Shown: positions 1 to 5,585 of the stretch, one piece after another
How positions within the stretch are numbered: position 1 is the stretch's first letter
Layout: every line of letters starts with the position of its first letter
NCBI GenBank assembly: GCA_022360075.1
Contig: JAKSDN010001302.1
Span: 1-6,646 of the forward strand
Source of the DNA: Kiloniellales bacterium
GTDB lineage: Bacteria; Pseudomonadota; Alphaproteobacteria; Kiloniellales; JAKSDN01
Direction: 5' to 3'
DNA: 6,646 nt
Notes under the pieces: model-generated
Database searches by the model: none
What the model saw: the letters and a program-made list of their open reading frames with translations, nothing else
Told to the model about the DNA's origin: nothing
Made by a program: the position numbers and the translations under genes

Positions 1-331
1 AGAAGGCCGTCATGTCGCAGGCCAGATCCTTGATGACCGGCAGGTTGCGCAGCGGCGCGATCTCCAGGCGCCCATCGCGCAACACCTTCTTGACATGGGT
101 GCGGCAGGTCCAGCGCGGCACCCCGTTGACGGTCATGGCGCAGGAGCCGCACATGCCGACCCGGCAGGCGAAGCGGTAGGACAGGCTCGGGTCCAGGTAG
201 CGCTGGATCCAGGTCACGACGTCGAGGACGGTCTGGCTCTCGCGATGCGGCACCTCGAAGCCCTCGAAGCGCCCCTCCGCCGCGCCACGCCACACGGAGA
301 CGGAAATCGTGTCGGCTGACTGGCTTGACAT
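1..331 (-). CDS. Succinate dehydrogenase/fumarate reductase-type iron-sulfur subunit (N-terminal part, runs off left edge)
   Basis: Electron-transfer subunit of the SdhB/FrdB family, which passes electrons between a flavoprotein and a second acceptor. The first 110 residues are visible, from ATG at 331. They carry a [2Fe-2S] plant-type ferredoxin domain: C56-R-V-G-M-C61-G-S-C64 and then C76 match the SdhB cluster-1 pattern. It is followed by PLRNLPVIKDL (residues 93-103), the family's link to the second domain with the [4Fe-4S] and [3Fe-4S] centres, which would lie beyond the edge. No export signal is seen, so it is probably cytoplasmic or on the inner face of the membrane. The start lies 9 bases after the stop of the ThDP enzyme gene with only a weak ribosome binding site, so coupled translation in one operon is likely. 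Whether it belongs to respiratory complex II or, as the context suggests, to a catabolic flavoprotein oxidoreductase cannot be told here; a flavoprotein gene may follow off the left edge. Confidence 0.9.
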   Translation of the reverse strand, partial: MSSQSADTISVSVWRGAAEGRFEGFEVPHRESQTVLDVVTWIQRYLDPSLSYRFACRVGMCGSCAMTVNGVPRWTCRTHVKKVLRDGRLEIAPLRNLPVIKDLACDMTAF

Positions 332-340
332 GGCGCCGGC

Positions 341-1948
341 TTAGATCCGGCTGTCGTAAGCCTGGCGGCCGATATCGACGGCGATCACGGTGAAGCGGTC
401 GCAGCGCAAGGCTTCGTCCAGCGCTGCCGCCAGGGAATCCCGGTCGCGGCACAGCACGCCCTCGCCGCCCAGCGCCTTGGCGACGGCGGGGAAGTCGGTC
501 GCGCCGAAGTCCACCGCCAGATTGCCCATCTGCGAGCCGCGCTGCTTCATCTCGATCAGGCCGAGCTGCTCGTCGACGAAGACGACGATGGGAATGGCGA
601 GACCCAGGTCACGCGCCGTAGCGAGCTCGCCGAGGAACATCTCCAGACCAGCATCGCCGACGAAAGCAACCACCGGGCGCTCGGGCTCGGCCAGCTTGCG
701 GCCCATGGCGAGCGGCAGGGCGCAGCCCATGGTGCAGAGCGCGGTCGACTGCAGGAGGCTACGCGGGAAATAGCTCTCCCAGAGCTGACTCAGCACGATC
801 CGATGGGCGCCGCTGTCGACCGTCGCCACGGTCTCCCGCGGCAGCACCTTGCGGCAAGTGTCGATGACGGCGGCCGGGCCCCAGCTCTCGTCAAGCTGAC
901 CGTTGGCCCGCAGCGCGGTACGGACCGCGGCCGGCGCATCGTCGGGCCAGGTCGCGCGCGGCTCGACGCCGTCGGCGATCACCCCGAGGCTGGCCGCAAT
1001 GTCGCCGACGAGGTTGATCGCGGCTTGGTGCATGTAATGGCCGTTGGCCACGGCCGCGATGTCGATCACGCGCGCGTCCTCGGCCCAGGGATCGCGCCAG
1101 CCGATACGCATCTCGATCGGATCGTAGCCGGCGAGCAGGATGAGATCGGATGCTGCCAGGAGAGGCAGGAGGATCTTGTCCGCACGCGGCGAGAGGCCGG
1201 CGCCGCCGAGCGCCAGGGGATCGTCCTCGGGCAGCACGCCCTTGGCCTTGTAGGTCGTAGCGATCGGCACCGCAAAGCGCCGGCAAAAGGCCTCGACCGC
1301 GGTCGAGGCATCCTGGTTCAGCACATCGACGCCGGCGATCAGAAGCGGCCGCTCGGCCTCGGCCAGCCAGGCGCGGGCCCGCTCCAGGTCCAGGCCCGGC
1401 GCCGGCGCCATCGGCGCCCCAGAGCGCCGCCGCGGCGCGTGCCAGTCGCCCTGGTCCTGGGTCTGCACGTCGATCGGCACGTCGAGCACGACCGGACCGG
1501 GCCGGCCCTCGGTCGCAATCGACACCGCCTTGTCCGCCAGCACGGCTGCGGTCCCCGCCTCGACGCGGAAGGCCGCCTTGGCGATCGGCTCGCAGAGCTT
1601 CACGTGGTCGAAGACTTGGTGCGTGTAGGTCTCGCGCTCCAGCGCCGGCACGCAGCCGGTGAGCACGATCATCGGCACGCGGTCCTGGGTCGCGTTGGCG
1701 ATCACGTTCACCGCATTGGCGATGCCGGGGCCGATCGTCGCGAAAAGCACGGCCGGCGCGCCGTCGTGGTGATGCACCCCCTCGCCCATGAAGCCCGCGC
1801 AGTTCTCGTGCTTGGTCAGCAGCACCTTCAGGCCGGCGCGCTCCAAGGCATCGATCAGCGCGAGCACCTCGCCACCGGGAATGCCGAAGGCGTGGCGGCA
1901 ACCAGCCTCGTACAGACGCTGTCCGATCACCTCCGCGGTCGTCGGCAT
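341..1948 (-). CDS. Thiamine-diphosphate-dependent enzyme, acetolactate synthase large-subunit-like
   Basis: A 535-residue member of the acetolactate synthase/pyruvate decarboxylase superfamily, whose members cleave or join bonds next to a 2-keto group. The three usual domains are visible. The pyrimidine-binding domain (about 1-165) has FGIPGGEV and, in KHENCAGF, the catalytic glutamate E48. A central domain spans about 190-325. The diphosphate-binding domain (about 365-530) carries the cofactor/Mg motif starting at G431-D432, with ELATA at 441-445 and a family-like GLIEMKQ at 463-469. Two motif positions are unusual: GDA replaces GDG, and VDE (458-460) stands where NN is usual. ATG at 1948 is chosen because it has a good ribosome binding site and begins exactly where homology begins; the frame stays open upstream but there it overlaps the LysR gene. 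Length fits the family. No small regulatory subunit (IlvH type) is adjacent, so biosynthetic IlvB is unlikely; a catabolic keto-acid decarboxylase or carboligase is possible. Substrate not predictable. Confidence 0.9.
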   Translation of the reverse strand: MPTTAEVIGQRLYEAGCRHAFGIPGGEVLALIDALERAGLKVLLTKHENCAGFMGEGVHHHDGAPAVLFATIGPGIANAVNVIANATQDRVPMIVLTGCVPALERETYTHQVFDHVKLCEPIAKAAFRVEAGTAAVLADKAVSIATEGRPGPVVLDVPIDVQTQDQGDWHAPRRRSGAPMAPAPGLDLERARAWLAEAERPLLIAGVDVLNQDASTAVEAFCRRFAVPIATTYKAKGVLPEDDPLALGGAGLSPRADKILLPLLAASDLILLAGYDPIEMRIGWRDPWAEDARVIDIAAVANGHYMHQAAINLVGDIAASLGVIADGVEPRATWPDDAPAAVRTALRANGQLDESWGPAAVIDTCRKVLPRETVATVDSGAHRIVLSQLWESYFPRSLLQSTALCTMGCALPLAMGRKLAEPERPVVAFVGDAGLEMFLGELATARDLGLAIPIVVFVDEQLGLIEMKQRGSQMGNLAVDFGATDFPAVAKALGGEGVLCRDRDSLAAALDEALRCDRFTVIAVDIGRQAYDSRI

Positions 1949-2055
1949 CACGCTGCTCTCCAAAGCTCGTCGAAACGGGTCACCACAGGCTGCGAAGCTC
2001 GGAGTGTATGCTTTTGGAAATCGAATGAAAAACGAGGAATTCTGAAGATTGACAT
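1948..2055 (-). CDS. Possible 35-codon leader ORF ahead of the ThDP enzyme gene
   Basis: A short frame from ATG 2055 to TGA 1950-1948, beginning MSIFRIPRFSFDF and ending FDELWRAA. It is preceded by GAGGA 6 bases before the ATG, a good ribosome binding site. Its stop overlaps the ThDP enzyme start as TGATG, a common arrangement for translational coupling. It begins 24 bases after the LysR stop and is in a different frame from both neighbours. Its first half uses AT-rich codons (TCA, AGA, ATT, TTT) unlike the genes around it, so it may be a leader peptide or only a chance frame in a regulatory gap. I do not recognise the peptide; it has no membrane segment and no run of one amino acid such as an attenuator would show. 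Confidence 0.3.
   Translation of the reverse strand: MSIFRIPRFSFDFQKHTLRASQPVVTRFDELWRAA
1956..1961 (-). promoter_or_regulatory. Ribosome binding site of the ThDP enzyme gene
   Basis: GGAGAG on the minus strand, 7 bases before ATG 1948. It supports that start over the much longer open frame. It lies inside the last codons of the 35-codon leader ORF. Confidence 0.7.
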
Positions 2056-2068
2056 TGAGAATCCTCAA
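2055..2068. promoter_or_regulatory. Candidate LysR-type operator (T-N11-A inverted repeat)
   Basis: TTGAGAATCCTCAA on the plus strand: perfect 5-bp arms TTGAG/CTCAA (minus-strand view TTGAG-GATT-CTCAA) with a 4-base centre, containing the T-N11-A spacing typical of LysR-family sites. It lies 107 bases upstream of the ThDP enzyme ATG and 12 bases past the LysR stop, where an activator site for the enzyme operon would be expected. It also covers the ribosome binding site and first base of the leader ORF, so if transcribed it could act as a small hairpin instead. No convincing -35/-10 pair was found between it and the gene. Confidence 0.45.
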
Positions 2069-2079
2069 GCAAAAGCGGC

Positions 2080-2961
2080 TCAGGGCTCGTAGATCTCGGC
2101 GGCCACGGCACTGAGCGCCAGGACCATGACCCGGGTGAGATCGGCCCTCTCGTTGTCGGCCCGCTCGATCAGGCCGAGCACGCGGTGGATCGGCGGCCGG
2201 CCGAAGGGCACGGCTTGGATCGAATCCGGAAAGGGATTGGTGCGCGGCCGGCTCGGCACCACCGAGACGCCGAGCCCGCTGGCCACGAGCAAGGCAATCC
2301 CGTCGAGCGTGTCGACTTCCATCGCGGGCTGCAGCTTGATGCCGCGCCGGACCACTTCCTGCTCGATGAGCTGGCCGGCCCAGGCGTGGCGGCTGAAGCG
2401 GATGTAGGGCGCCGATGTGAGGAGCTCGACATCCGATGCGGCGGCGGCCCCGCTCGGGGCGATCACGACGAGCGGCTCGCGGGCGAAGGCGTGCCAACGA
2501 ACGCCGATCGCGGGCTTGCGGGTCTCACCGACGATGGCGCAGTCCAGCTCTTGCTTGAGGACCATCTCCTCCAGCCGATCGGAAAGCGCCGTCGTCAGCC
2601 GGATGCTCAGATGCGGCTTCGACTCGCGCAGCCTCCGCAAGGCGGGCGGCAGGACGCTGCAAATGGAGGTCGGCACGGCCCCGATGTGCAGGCTCGTCAC
2701 GCGCGGACTGGGCACGAAGTCGCCCAGCAGCGCTTGCCAGCTCTCGACGATGCTGCGCGCCTCGGCCACGAAGGCATGGCCCTCGGCGTTCAGGCTCGGC
2801 GGCCGATTGCCGCGGTCGAAGAGCGTCACGCCCAAGCGCGCTTCCAAGGCCTTGACCCGAAGGCTGACGGCCGACTGCGAGAGACCGACGGCCTCACCCG
2901 CCTCCGCGAAGGAGCCATGGTCGGCGATGGCAACGATCGTCTGCAGAGTCTTGAGGTCCAA
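2080..2961 (-). CDS. LysR-type transcriptional regulator
   Basis: A 293-residue regulator of normal family length. Residues 1-60 form the winged helix-turn-helix: SFAEAGEAVGLSQSAVSLRV (17-36) is the DNA-reading segment and LGVTLFDRGNR the wing. Residues about 88-290 form the periplasmic-binding-protein-like effector domain, starting VTSLHIGAVPTSICS. The start is TTG at 2961, since the family's usual N-terminus (MDLKTLQ) begins there; no ATG or GTG is in frame before the TAG at 3003-3001. AGGA sits only 2 bases before it, a tight spacing that may mean weak expression. It probably controls the ThDP enzyme/iron-sulfur operon directly downstream. Same-strand placement upstream of the target is less usual for this family than divergent placement. 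The inducer is unknown. Confidence 0.93.
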   Translation of the reverse strand: MDLKTLQTIVAIADHGSFAEAGEAVGLSQSAVSLRVKALEARLGVTLFDRGNRPPSLNAEGHAFVAEARSIVESWQALLGDFVPSPRVTSLHIGAVPTSICSVLPPALRRLRESKPHLSIRLTTALSDRLEEMVLKQELDCAIVGETRKPAIGVRWHAFAREPLVVIAPSGAAAASDVELLTSAPYIRFSRHAWAGQLIEQEVVRRGIKLQPAMEVDTLDGIALLVASGLGVSVVPSRPRTNPFPDSIQAVPFGRPPIHRVLGLIERADNERADLTRVMVLALSAVAAEIYEP

Positions 2962-3033
2962 ATTCCTGCGTCCCGTGCCGAAAGGCCTGACCGAAGCATC
3001 CTACCGCCGCGGTCCGGCGCGCCGATAGCGAGC

Positions 3034-3045
3034 GTTGCGCGCAAC
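3034..3045. promoter_or_regulatory. 12-bp perfect palindrome in the divergent LysR/endonuclease gap
   Basis: GTTGCGCGCAAC is its own reverse complement and lies 73-84 bases upstream of the LysR TTG, where an autoregulatory site could sit. It does not have exact T-N11-A spacing. GC-rich sequence yields such palindromes by chance; CGGCGCGCCG at 3015-3024 is another one nearby. Confidence 0.25.
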
Positions 3046-3076
3046 CGAAAAGGCCAGCGCTCAGGGAGATTATCGG

Positions 3077-3105
3077 TTGAAATGTTCTTGTTTTGTTCAT
3101 ATCGT
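3077..3105 (+). promoter_or_regulatory. Likely sigma-70-type promoter of the endonuclease gene
   Basis: TTGAAA (3077-3082) and TATCGT (3100-3105) are separated by 17 bases, matching 5 of 6 and 4 of 6 consensus positions. The stretch is locally T-rich in a GC-rich region. Transcription would start near 3112, leaving a leader of roughly 27 bases before ATG 3139. This also argues against the in-frame ATG at 3082, which falls inside the promoter. Confidence 0.5.
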
Positions 3106-3138
3106 CTAGGCGTGCAGTACAGCTTGCCACTCCTAGCC

Positions 3139-3822
3139 ATGTCGCCCATCGCCGAGATAAATGACCGACTCCTCCCGAGCTACGGGCCCCTGCCTACCTG
3201 GCGGCGCCTCGACCCGGTCAGTCAGCTCATCCTCGCGGTGCTCGGTGAGAAGACGCGAAACGAGGTCTCGATGCGAGTCTTCGAGGATTTGGCTTTGCGC
3301 TTCCATCCCTGGCAGCGCTTGCTCGCCGTGCGGCCGGCCGAAATCAGGCCGCTCATCGAGCCCGTGACCTTTGCCGAGAAGAAGGCCGTGTGGATCCCGA
3401 AGGCATTGCGCGCCATTCACGCCTATCGCGGCGTGTTGGAGCTCGACTTCCTGCGGACCTGGCCGGTCGAGTCCGCCCGCGCGTGGCTGGAGCGATTGCC
3501 CGGAGTCGGTCCGAAGGTCAGCGCAGCGATCGTCAACTTCAGTCGCCTGCGCATGCGCGCCCTGGTCGTCGATAGCCATCATCTGCGCGTCGCCAAGAGG
3601 CTCGGGCTGGTCTCTGCCAAGGCGAGCCTGGCAAAGGCTGCCGGCCTCCTGATGGGACAGATGCCCGATGGCTGGGACGCCGGCGACCTCGACGACCACC
3701 ACACCCTGATGAAATGGCACGGCCAGCGCGTGTGCCGCGACCGCAGCCCCGACTGCCGGTGCTGCCCGCTCCGAGACCTCTGCCCCAGCGGAGGCGGTGA
3801 GGCCGACAGCTTGCGGCGCTGA
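3139..3822 (+). CDS. Endonuclease III-like DNA glycosylase/AP lyase (HhH-GPD family)
   Basis: Base-excision repair enzyme of 227 residues, near the size of E. coli Nth. The helix-hairpin-helix LERLPGVGPKVSAA (118-130) carries K126, aligned with the lyase lysine K120 of Nth. VVDSHHLRV (143-151) carries D145, aligned with the catalytic aspartate D138. The C-terminus has the [4Fe-4S] loop C199-x6-C206-x2-C209-x5-C215, with an extra C208. So both glycosylase and AP-lyase chemistry look possible. In the N-terminal half GEKTR (36-40) stands where Nth has its SAQAT segment, so base preference may differ from Nth; this could be a paralogue rather than the housekeeping enzyme. ATG 3139 is preferred because the upstream ATG at 3082 lies in a promoter-like sequence and the homology begins after 3139. 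A clear ribosome binding site is lacking. It is transcribed away from the LysR gene and ends 21 bases from the convergent response-regulator gene. Confidence 0.88.
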   Translation: MSPIAEINDRLLPSYGPLPTWRRLDPVSQLILAVLGEKTRNEVSMRVFEDLALRFHPWQRLLAVRPAEIRPLIEPVTFAEKKAVWIPKALRAIHAYRGVLELDFLRTWPVESARAWLERLPGVGPKVSAAIVNFSRLRMRALVVDSHHLRVAKRLGLVSAKASLAKAAGLLMGQMPDGWDAGDLDDHHTLMKWHGQRVCRDRSPDCRCCPLRDLCPSGGGEADSLRR

Positions 3823-3843
3823 CCGTCAGGTCGCGACCGGGCC

Positions 3844-4497
3844 TTATCGCCGCGGCTGACCGACGCCTCTGGCCATGACGGCCGCCTGGACCCGGTTCTC
3901 GGCCCCGAGCGCCTTCAGGAGCATGAACACCTGGAGCTTCACCGTGTTCGCCGAAATGCCGAGCCGCATTGCGATCTCCTTGTTGGTCTTGCCCTCGACC
4001 AGAAGATCCAGAGTTTGCCGGGCACGTGGCGACAGGCTCTCGATGCGGTCGGCCACCGGGACCTGCGGTCGCGGCGCCTCCGGCATCGCCTCGGGCTTGG
4101 GCAAGACCTTATGGGGAATCCAGATCAAGCCATCGAGGACGCGAGACAGGATGGCCGCGATCTCGGCGCCGGGCATGCGCTTGGGGATGTAGCCCGACGC
4201 GCCGATCTCGATGGCCTTCAAGATCTCCCGGGGATCGAGGATCTGCGAAAGCACGACCACGGGGCTATGCTCGACCAGTCCCAGAAGCCATTCCAATCCC
4301 GCCAAGCGCTCGCACTCGGGGGTCGCGAGGTCGAGGAGAACGAGATCGAGCGCCTGTTCTTCCTCTAGGATGCTGGCGGCTTCTCGAAGGGATGTCGCCT
4401 CGAGCAGAACCGTTTCGTCGTCGAGGCCCTCCAGCCATGGGCGAAGACCGGTCCGATAGACCGAGTCCGAATCGATATGAAGGGCTTTCGTCTTCAC
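3844..4497 (-). CDS. NarL/FixJ-type response regulator
   Basis: A 217-residue two-component regulator. The receiver domain (about 1-123) has phosphoacceptor D56 in LDLVLLDLATP, S84 in VVVLSQ and K106 in GYIPKR. In the acidic pocket only D9 is in place: the second acid is S10, followed by D11. A linker rich in proline follows (about 130-150). The LuxR-type helix-turn-helix is at about 153-212 (LSPRARQTLDLL, NKEIAMRLGISANTVK). Start is GTG at 4497 with the strong ribosome binding site AAGGAGG. No histidine kinase gene is in the window, so it is an orphan as far as can be seen, and its stimulus and targets are unknown. The usual glutamate after TPR/SPR at the start of the DNA-binding domain is alanine here. 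Confidence 0.92.
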   Translation of the reverse strand: MKTKALHIDSDSVYRTGLRPWLEGLDDETVLLEATSLREAASILEEEQALDLVLLDLATPECERLAGLEWLLGLVEHSPVVVLSQILDPREILKAIEIGASGYIPKRMPGAEIAAILSRVLDGLIWIPHKVLPKPEAMPEAPRPQVPVADRIESLSPRARQTLDLLVEGKTNKEIAMRLGISANTVKLQVFMLLKALGAENRVQAAVMARGVGQPRR

Positions 4498-4628
4498 CGA
4501 AGCGCCCTCCTTCTTTTGGCATTGCAGGAGCCTTTTCTTCTTCTTGCGACGTTAGCCCCGCAATAGCGTTTGGTGCCGTGCTCTCCCTGCTGAAACTGCC
4601 TAAGTTCTGCGGCCTCCGACAGGCCCAT
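4494..4628 (-). CDS. Weak 44-codon ORF overlapping the response-regulator start
   Basis: ATG at 4628 to TGA at 4496-4494. The stop overlaps the regulator's GTG as GTGA. The ATG directly follows the TAG of the 101-codon frame upstream, in the same reading frame. The peptide begins MGLSEAAELRQFQQGEHG and ends basic (KRRRALR), the last because it reads through the regulator's ribosome binding site. No recognised domain and no clear ribosome binding site of its own. It may be a coupling leader, the tail of an interrupted gene, or chance. Confidence 0.2.
   Translation of the reverse strand: MGLSEAAELRQFQQGEHGTKRYCGANVARRRKGSCNAKRRRALR
4506..4512 (-). promoter_or_regulatory. Ribosome binding site of the response regulator
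   Basis: AAGGAGG on the minus strand, 8 bases before GTG 4497. A near-perfect match to the anti-16S end; it decides the GTG start. Confidence 0.8.
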
Positions 4629-4934
4629 CTAGCCGAGCTCGCCGGGCGTCCGGCCGCTAACACCGTCTATCTGTCGAGCGCCTTCCGCGCCGAGAGCCGA
4701 GCTCGATCGGCGGTGCAGCACTCTCGGCTCGAACCGGGACTTATGCCAGGTCTCCGCGAAAGTGACGCTCACCTCGATAAGCTCCTCGCCGAGAGCGCAT
4801 TGCCCCCGCGCCCAGCCCACGGCCGATGCCAGACAGGATTCCAATTCGCTGGCTGCCTGGCAAATACGTCTTTCGTGGCCATCGGCGGAACGGACCACCG
4901 CCCTAATTCTCGGCAATTCGCTATCCAGATCCAA
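4629..4934 (-). CDS. Hypothetical ORF of 101 codons upstream of the response regulator
   Basis: Runs from a TTG at 4934 to TAG at 4631-4629 on the same strand as the response regulator. The protein starts MDLDSELPRIRAVVRSADG and contains EELIEVSVTFAETWHK (about 50-65). I do not recognise it; it has no signal peptide, membrane segment or known motif. AGGA lies only 3 bases before the TTG. The third codon positions look less GC-rich than in the surrounding genes, and no ATG or GTG start is available, so coding status is doubtful. If real it would form a chain with the 44-codon frame and the response regulator. Confidence 0.3.
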   Translation of the reverse strand: MDLDSELPRIRAVVRSADGHERRICQAASELESCLASAVGWARGQCALGEELIEVSVTFAETWHKSRFEPRVLHRRSSSALGAEGARQIDGVSGRTPGELG

Positions 4935-5151
4935 GATTCCTATGGTTAAAACACCGCTGCTCCCTAATTAGTGCCTTTCGACAATATTTGCGAGTCGTCC
5001 AGATGGCATAATCAATACTACTTAAAATCAACCCGAATTCCACGCCCTATGTACTCCTGAATTATCGAAGATCGGGACCGGCCTTGGGCAGCAATAGTCA
5101 TTTTTCGACCGGGAACGCGAATGCTTCGCACATCAAGGATTTGCGAATACA

Positions 5152-5166
5152 CATAAAATTTTTATG
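5152..5166. repeat. A/T-rich palindrome, 7-bp arms
   Basis: CATAAAA-T-TTTTATG, perfect arms around one central base, inside the AT-rich island. It could be a regulator binding site, but A/T-only symmetry arises easily in such sequence. Confidence 0.4.
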
Positions 5167-5400
5167 GGTATTTTTAGAGAAACGAAGATGAGCATAATGA
5201 CAAATTACTGGAGCGAGGGGAAGTGGATTCTAGTCTTTAACAGAGAAACAATTTATAGTTGATCGAATTTACACAATTTTCTCGGCATATCACAGGGCCC
5301 AATGGTTTTCTCTGGCGGGAAAGGGACTCACCGGCAAAATGCGGAGGCTGCCTTCCCTTCGATAGGCTGCGGGATGCACACTTCAGGTTGATGGGCGAGC

Positions 5401-5541
5401 GAGCCGGAATTGTGCGGTTCCGAGAGAAGCCTGAAGGCTTGTTTGGTTTCTTTGGTCCGCTTTGCGGACGCCTCCCACTCTTGCGGCCCTCAGCCGCAGG
5501 AACACAGGTCGTGGTGTGGGGCTGACGACGCTCTGGGCGTC
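5401..5541. repeat. Cluster of five perfect short hairpins
   Basis: Inverted repeats in order: GAGCCG/CGGTTC (5401-5406 with 5415-5420, one G-U pair as RNA); AAGCC/GGCTT (5427-5440, loop TGAA); GTCCGC/GCGGAC (5455-5469, loop TTT); TGCGGC/GCCGCA (5482-5498, loop CCTCA); GACGC/GCGTC (5527-5541, loop TCTGG). The arms differ in sequence, so this is not one repeated element. They lie between the AT-rich island and the 3' end of the minus-strand GcvT-like gene. A structured transcript or 3' processing/termination region is possible. Confidence 0.45.
5427..5453 (+). terminator. Weak candidate Rho-independent terminator
   Basis: The AAGCC-TGAA-GGCTT stem is followed on the plus strand by GTTTGGTTTCTTT, a T-rich but interrupted tail. 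It would end a plus-strand transcript from the AT-rich island; TATAGT at 5254-5259 is a possible -10 box, but no good -35 was found. On the minus strand the tail is only CTCTC, so it would be a poor terminator for the GcvT-like gene. Confidence 0.25.
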
Positions 5542-5585
5542 ACGAAAGCAAACAGTGTGAATTGGAAAGCCTGGACATGAGGGGA

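Larger units (their letters stand above)
4935..5585. other. Gene-poor intergenic region, AT-rich in its left half
   Basis: About 650 bases without a convincing gene. A hand count over 4921-5280 gives 144 G/C of 360 (40%), against about 65% in neighbouring coding sequence; 5221-5280 falls to 16 of 60. The left half holds an A/T-rich palindrome. The right half (about 5300-5585) is GC-richer and hairpin-dense. A plus-strand frame of 88 codons from TTG 5259 exists but shows no recognisable domain or ribosome binding site, and its end runs through the hairpins. The region could be regulatory, a small-RNA locus or a degraded insert; I see no inverted-repeat ends, direct duplication or transposase remnant. 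Confidence 0.6.

Noticed and set aside
341..1948. Naming the ThDP enzyme ilvB
   Set aside because: No small subunit follows, the cofactor motif is atypical and the neighbours are catabolic in character.
803..2092. 429-codon plus-strand frame opposite the ThDP enzyme
   Set aside because: Antisense shadow of a clear gene: rich in R, G, A, H and D, with no motif.
341..2497. Treating the ThDP enzyme as a 718-residue protein with a long N-terminal extension
   Set aside because: The extra 183 residues mostly overlap the LysR gene in another frame and look like GC-rich shadow coding. Homology and the ribosome binding site both point to ATG 1948.
2185..3138. In-frame extension upstream of the endonuclease gene
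   Set aside because: It runs antisense through the LysR gene and then through the promoter-like sequence; the family's N-terminus fits ATG 3139.
3821..3840. Terminator between the convergent endonuclease and response-regulator genes
   Set aside because: GACC-GTCA-GGTC and GGTCGCGACC are overlapping short stems without a T-tract on either side.
5401..5420. Group II intron domain V (GAGCCG...CGGTTC with the AGC/GUU-like pairing)
   Set aside because: The basal stem resembles domain V, but only 8 bases lie between the arms, too short for the roughly 34-base domain. No reverse transcriptase or other intron domain is seen.
5259..5525. 88-codon plus-strand frame in the intergenic region
   Set aside because: TTG start without a ribosome binding site, no recognisable domain, and its second half is made of hairpin arms.
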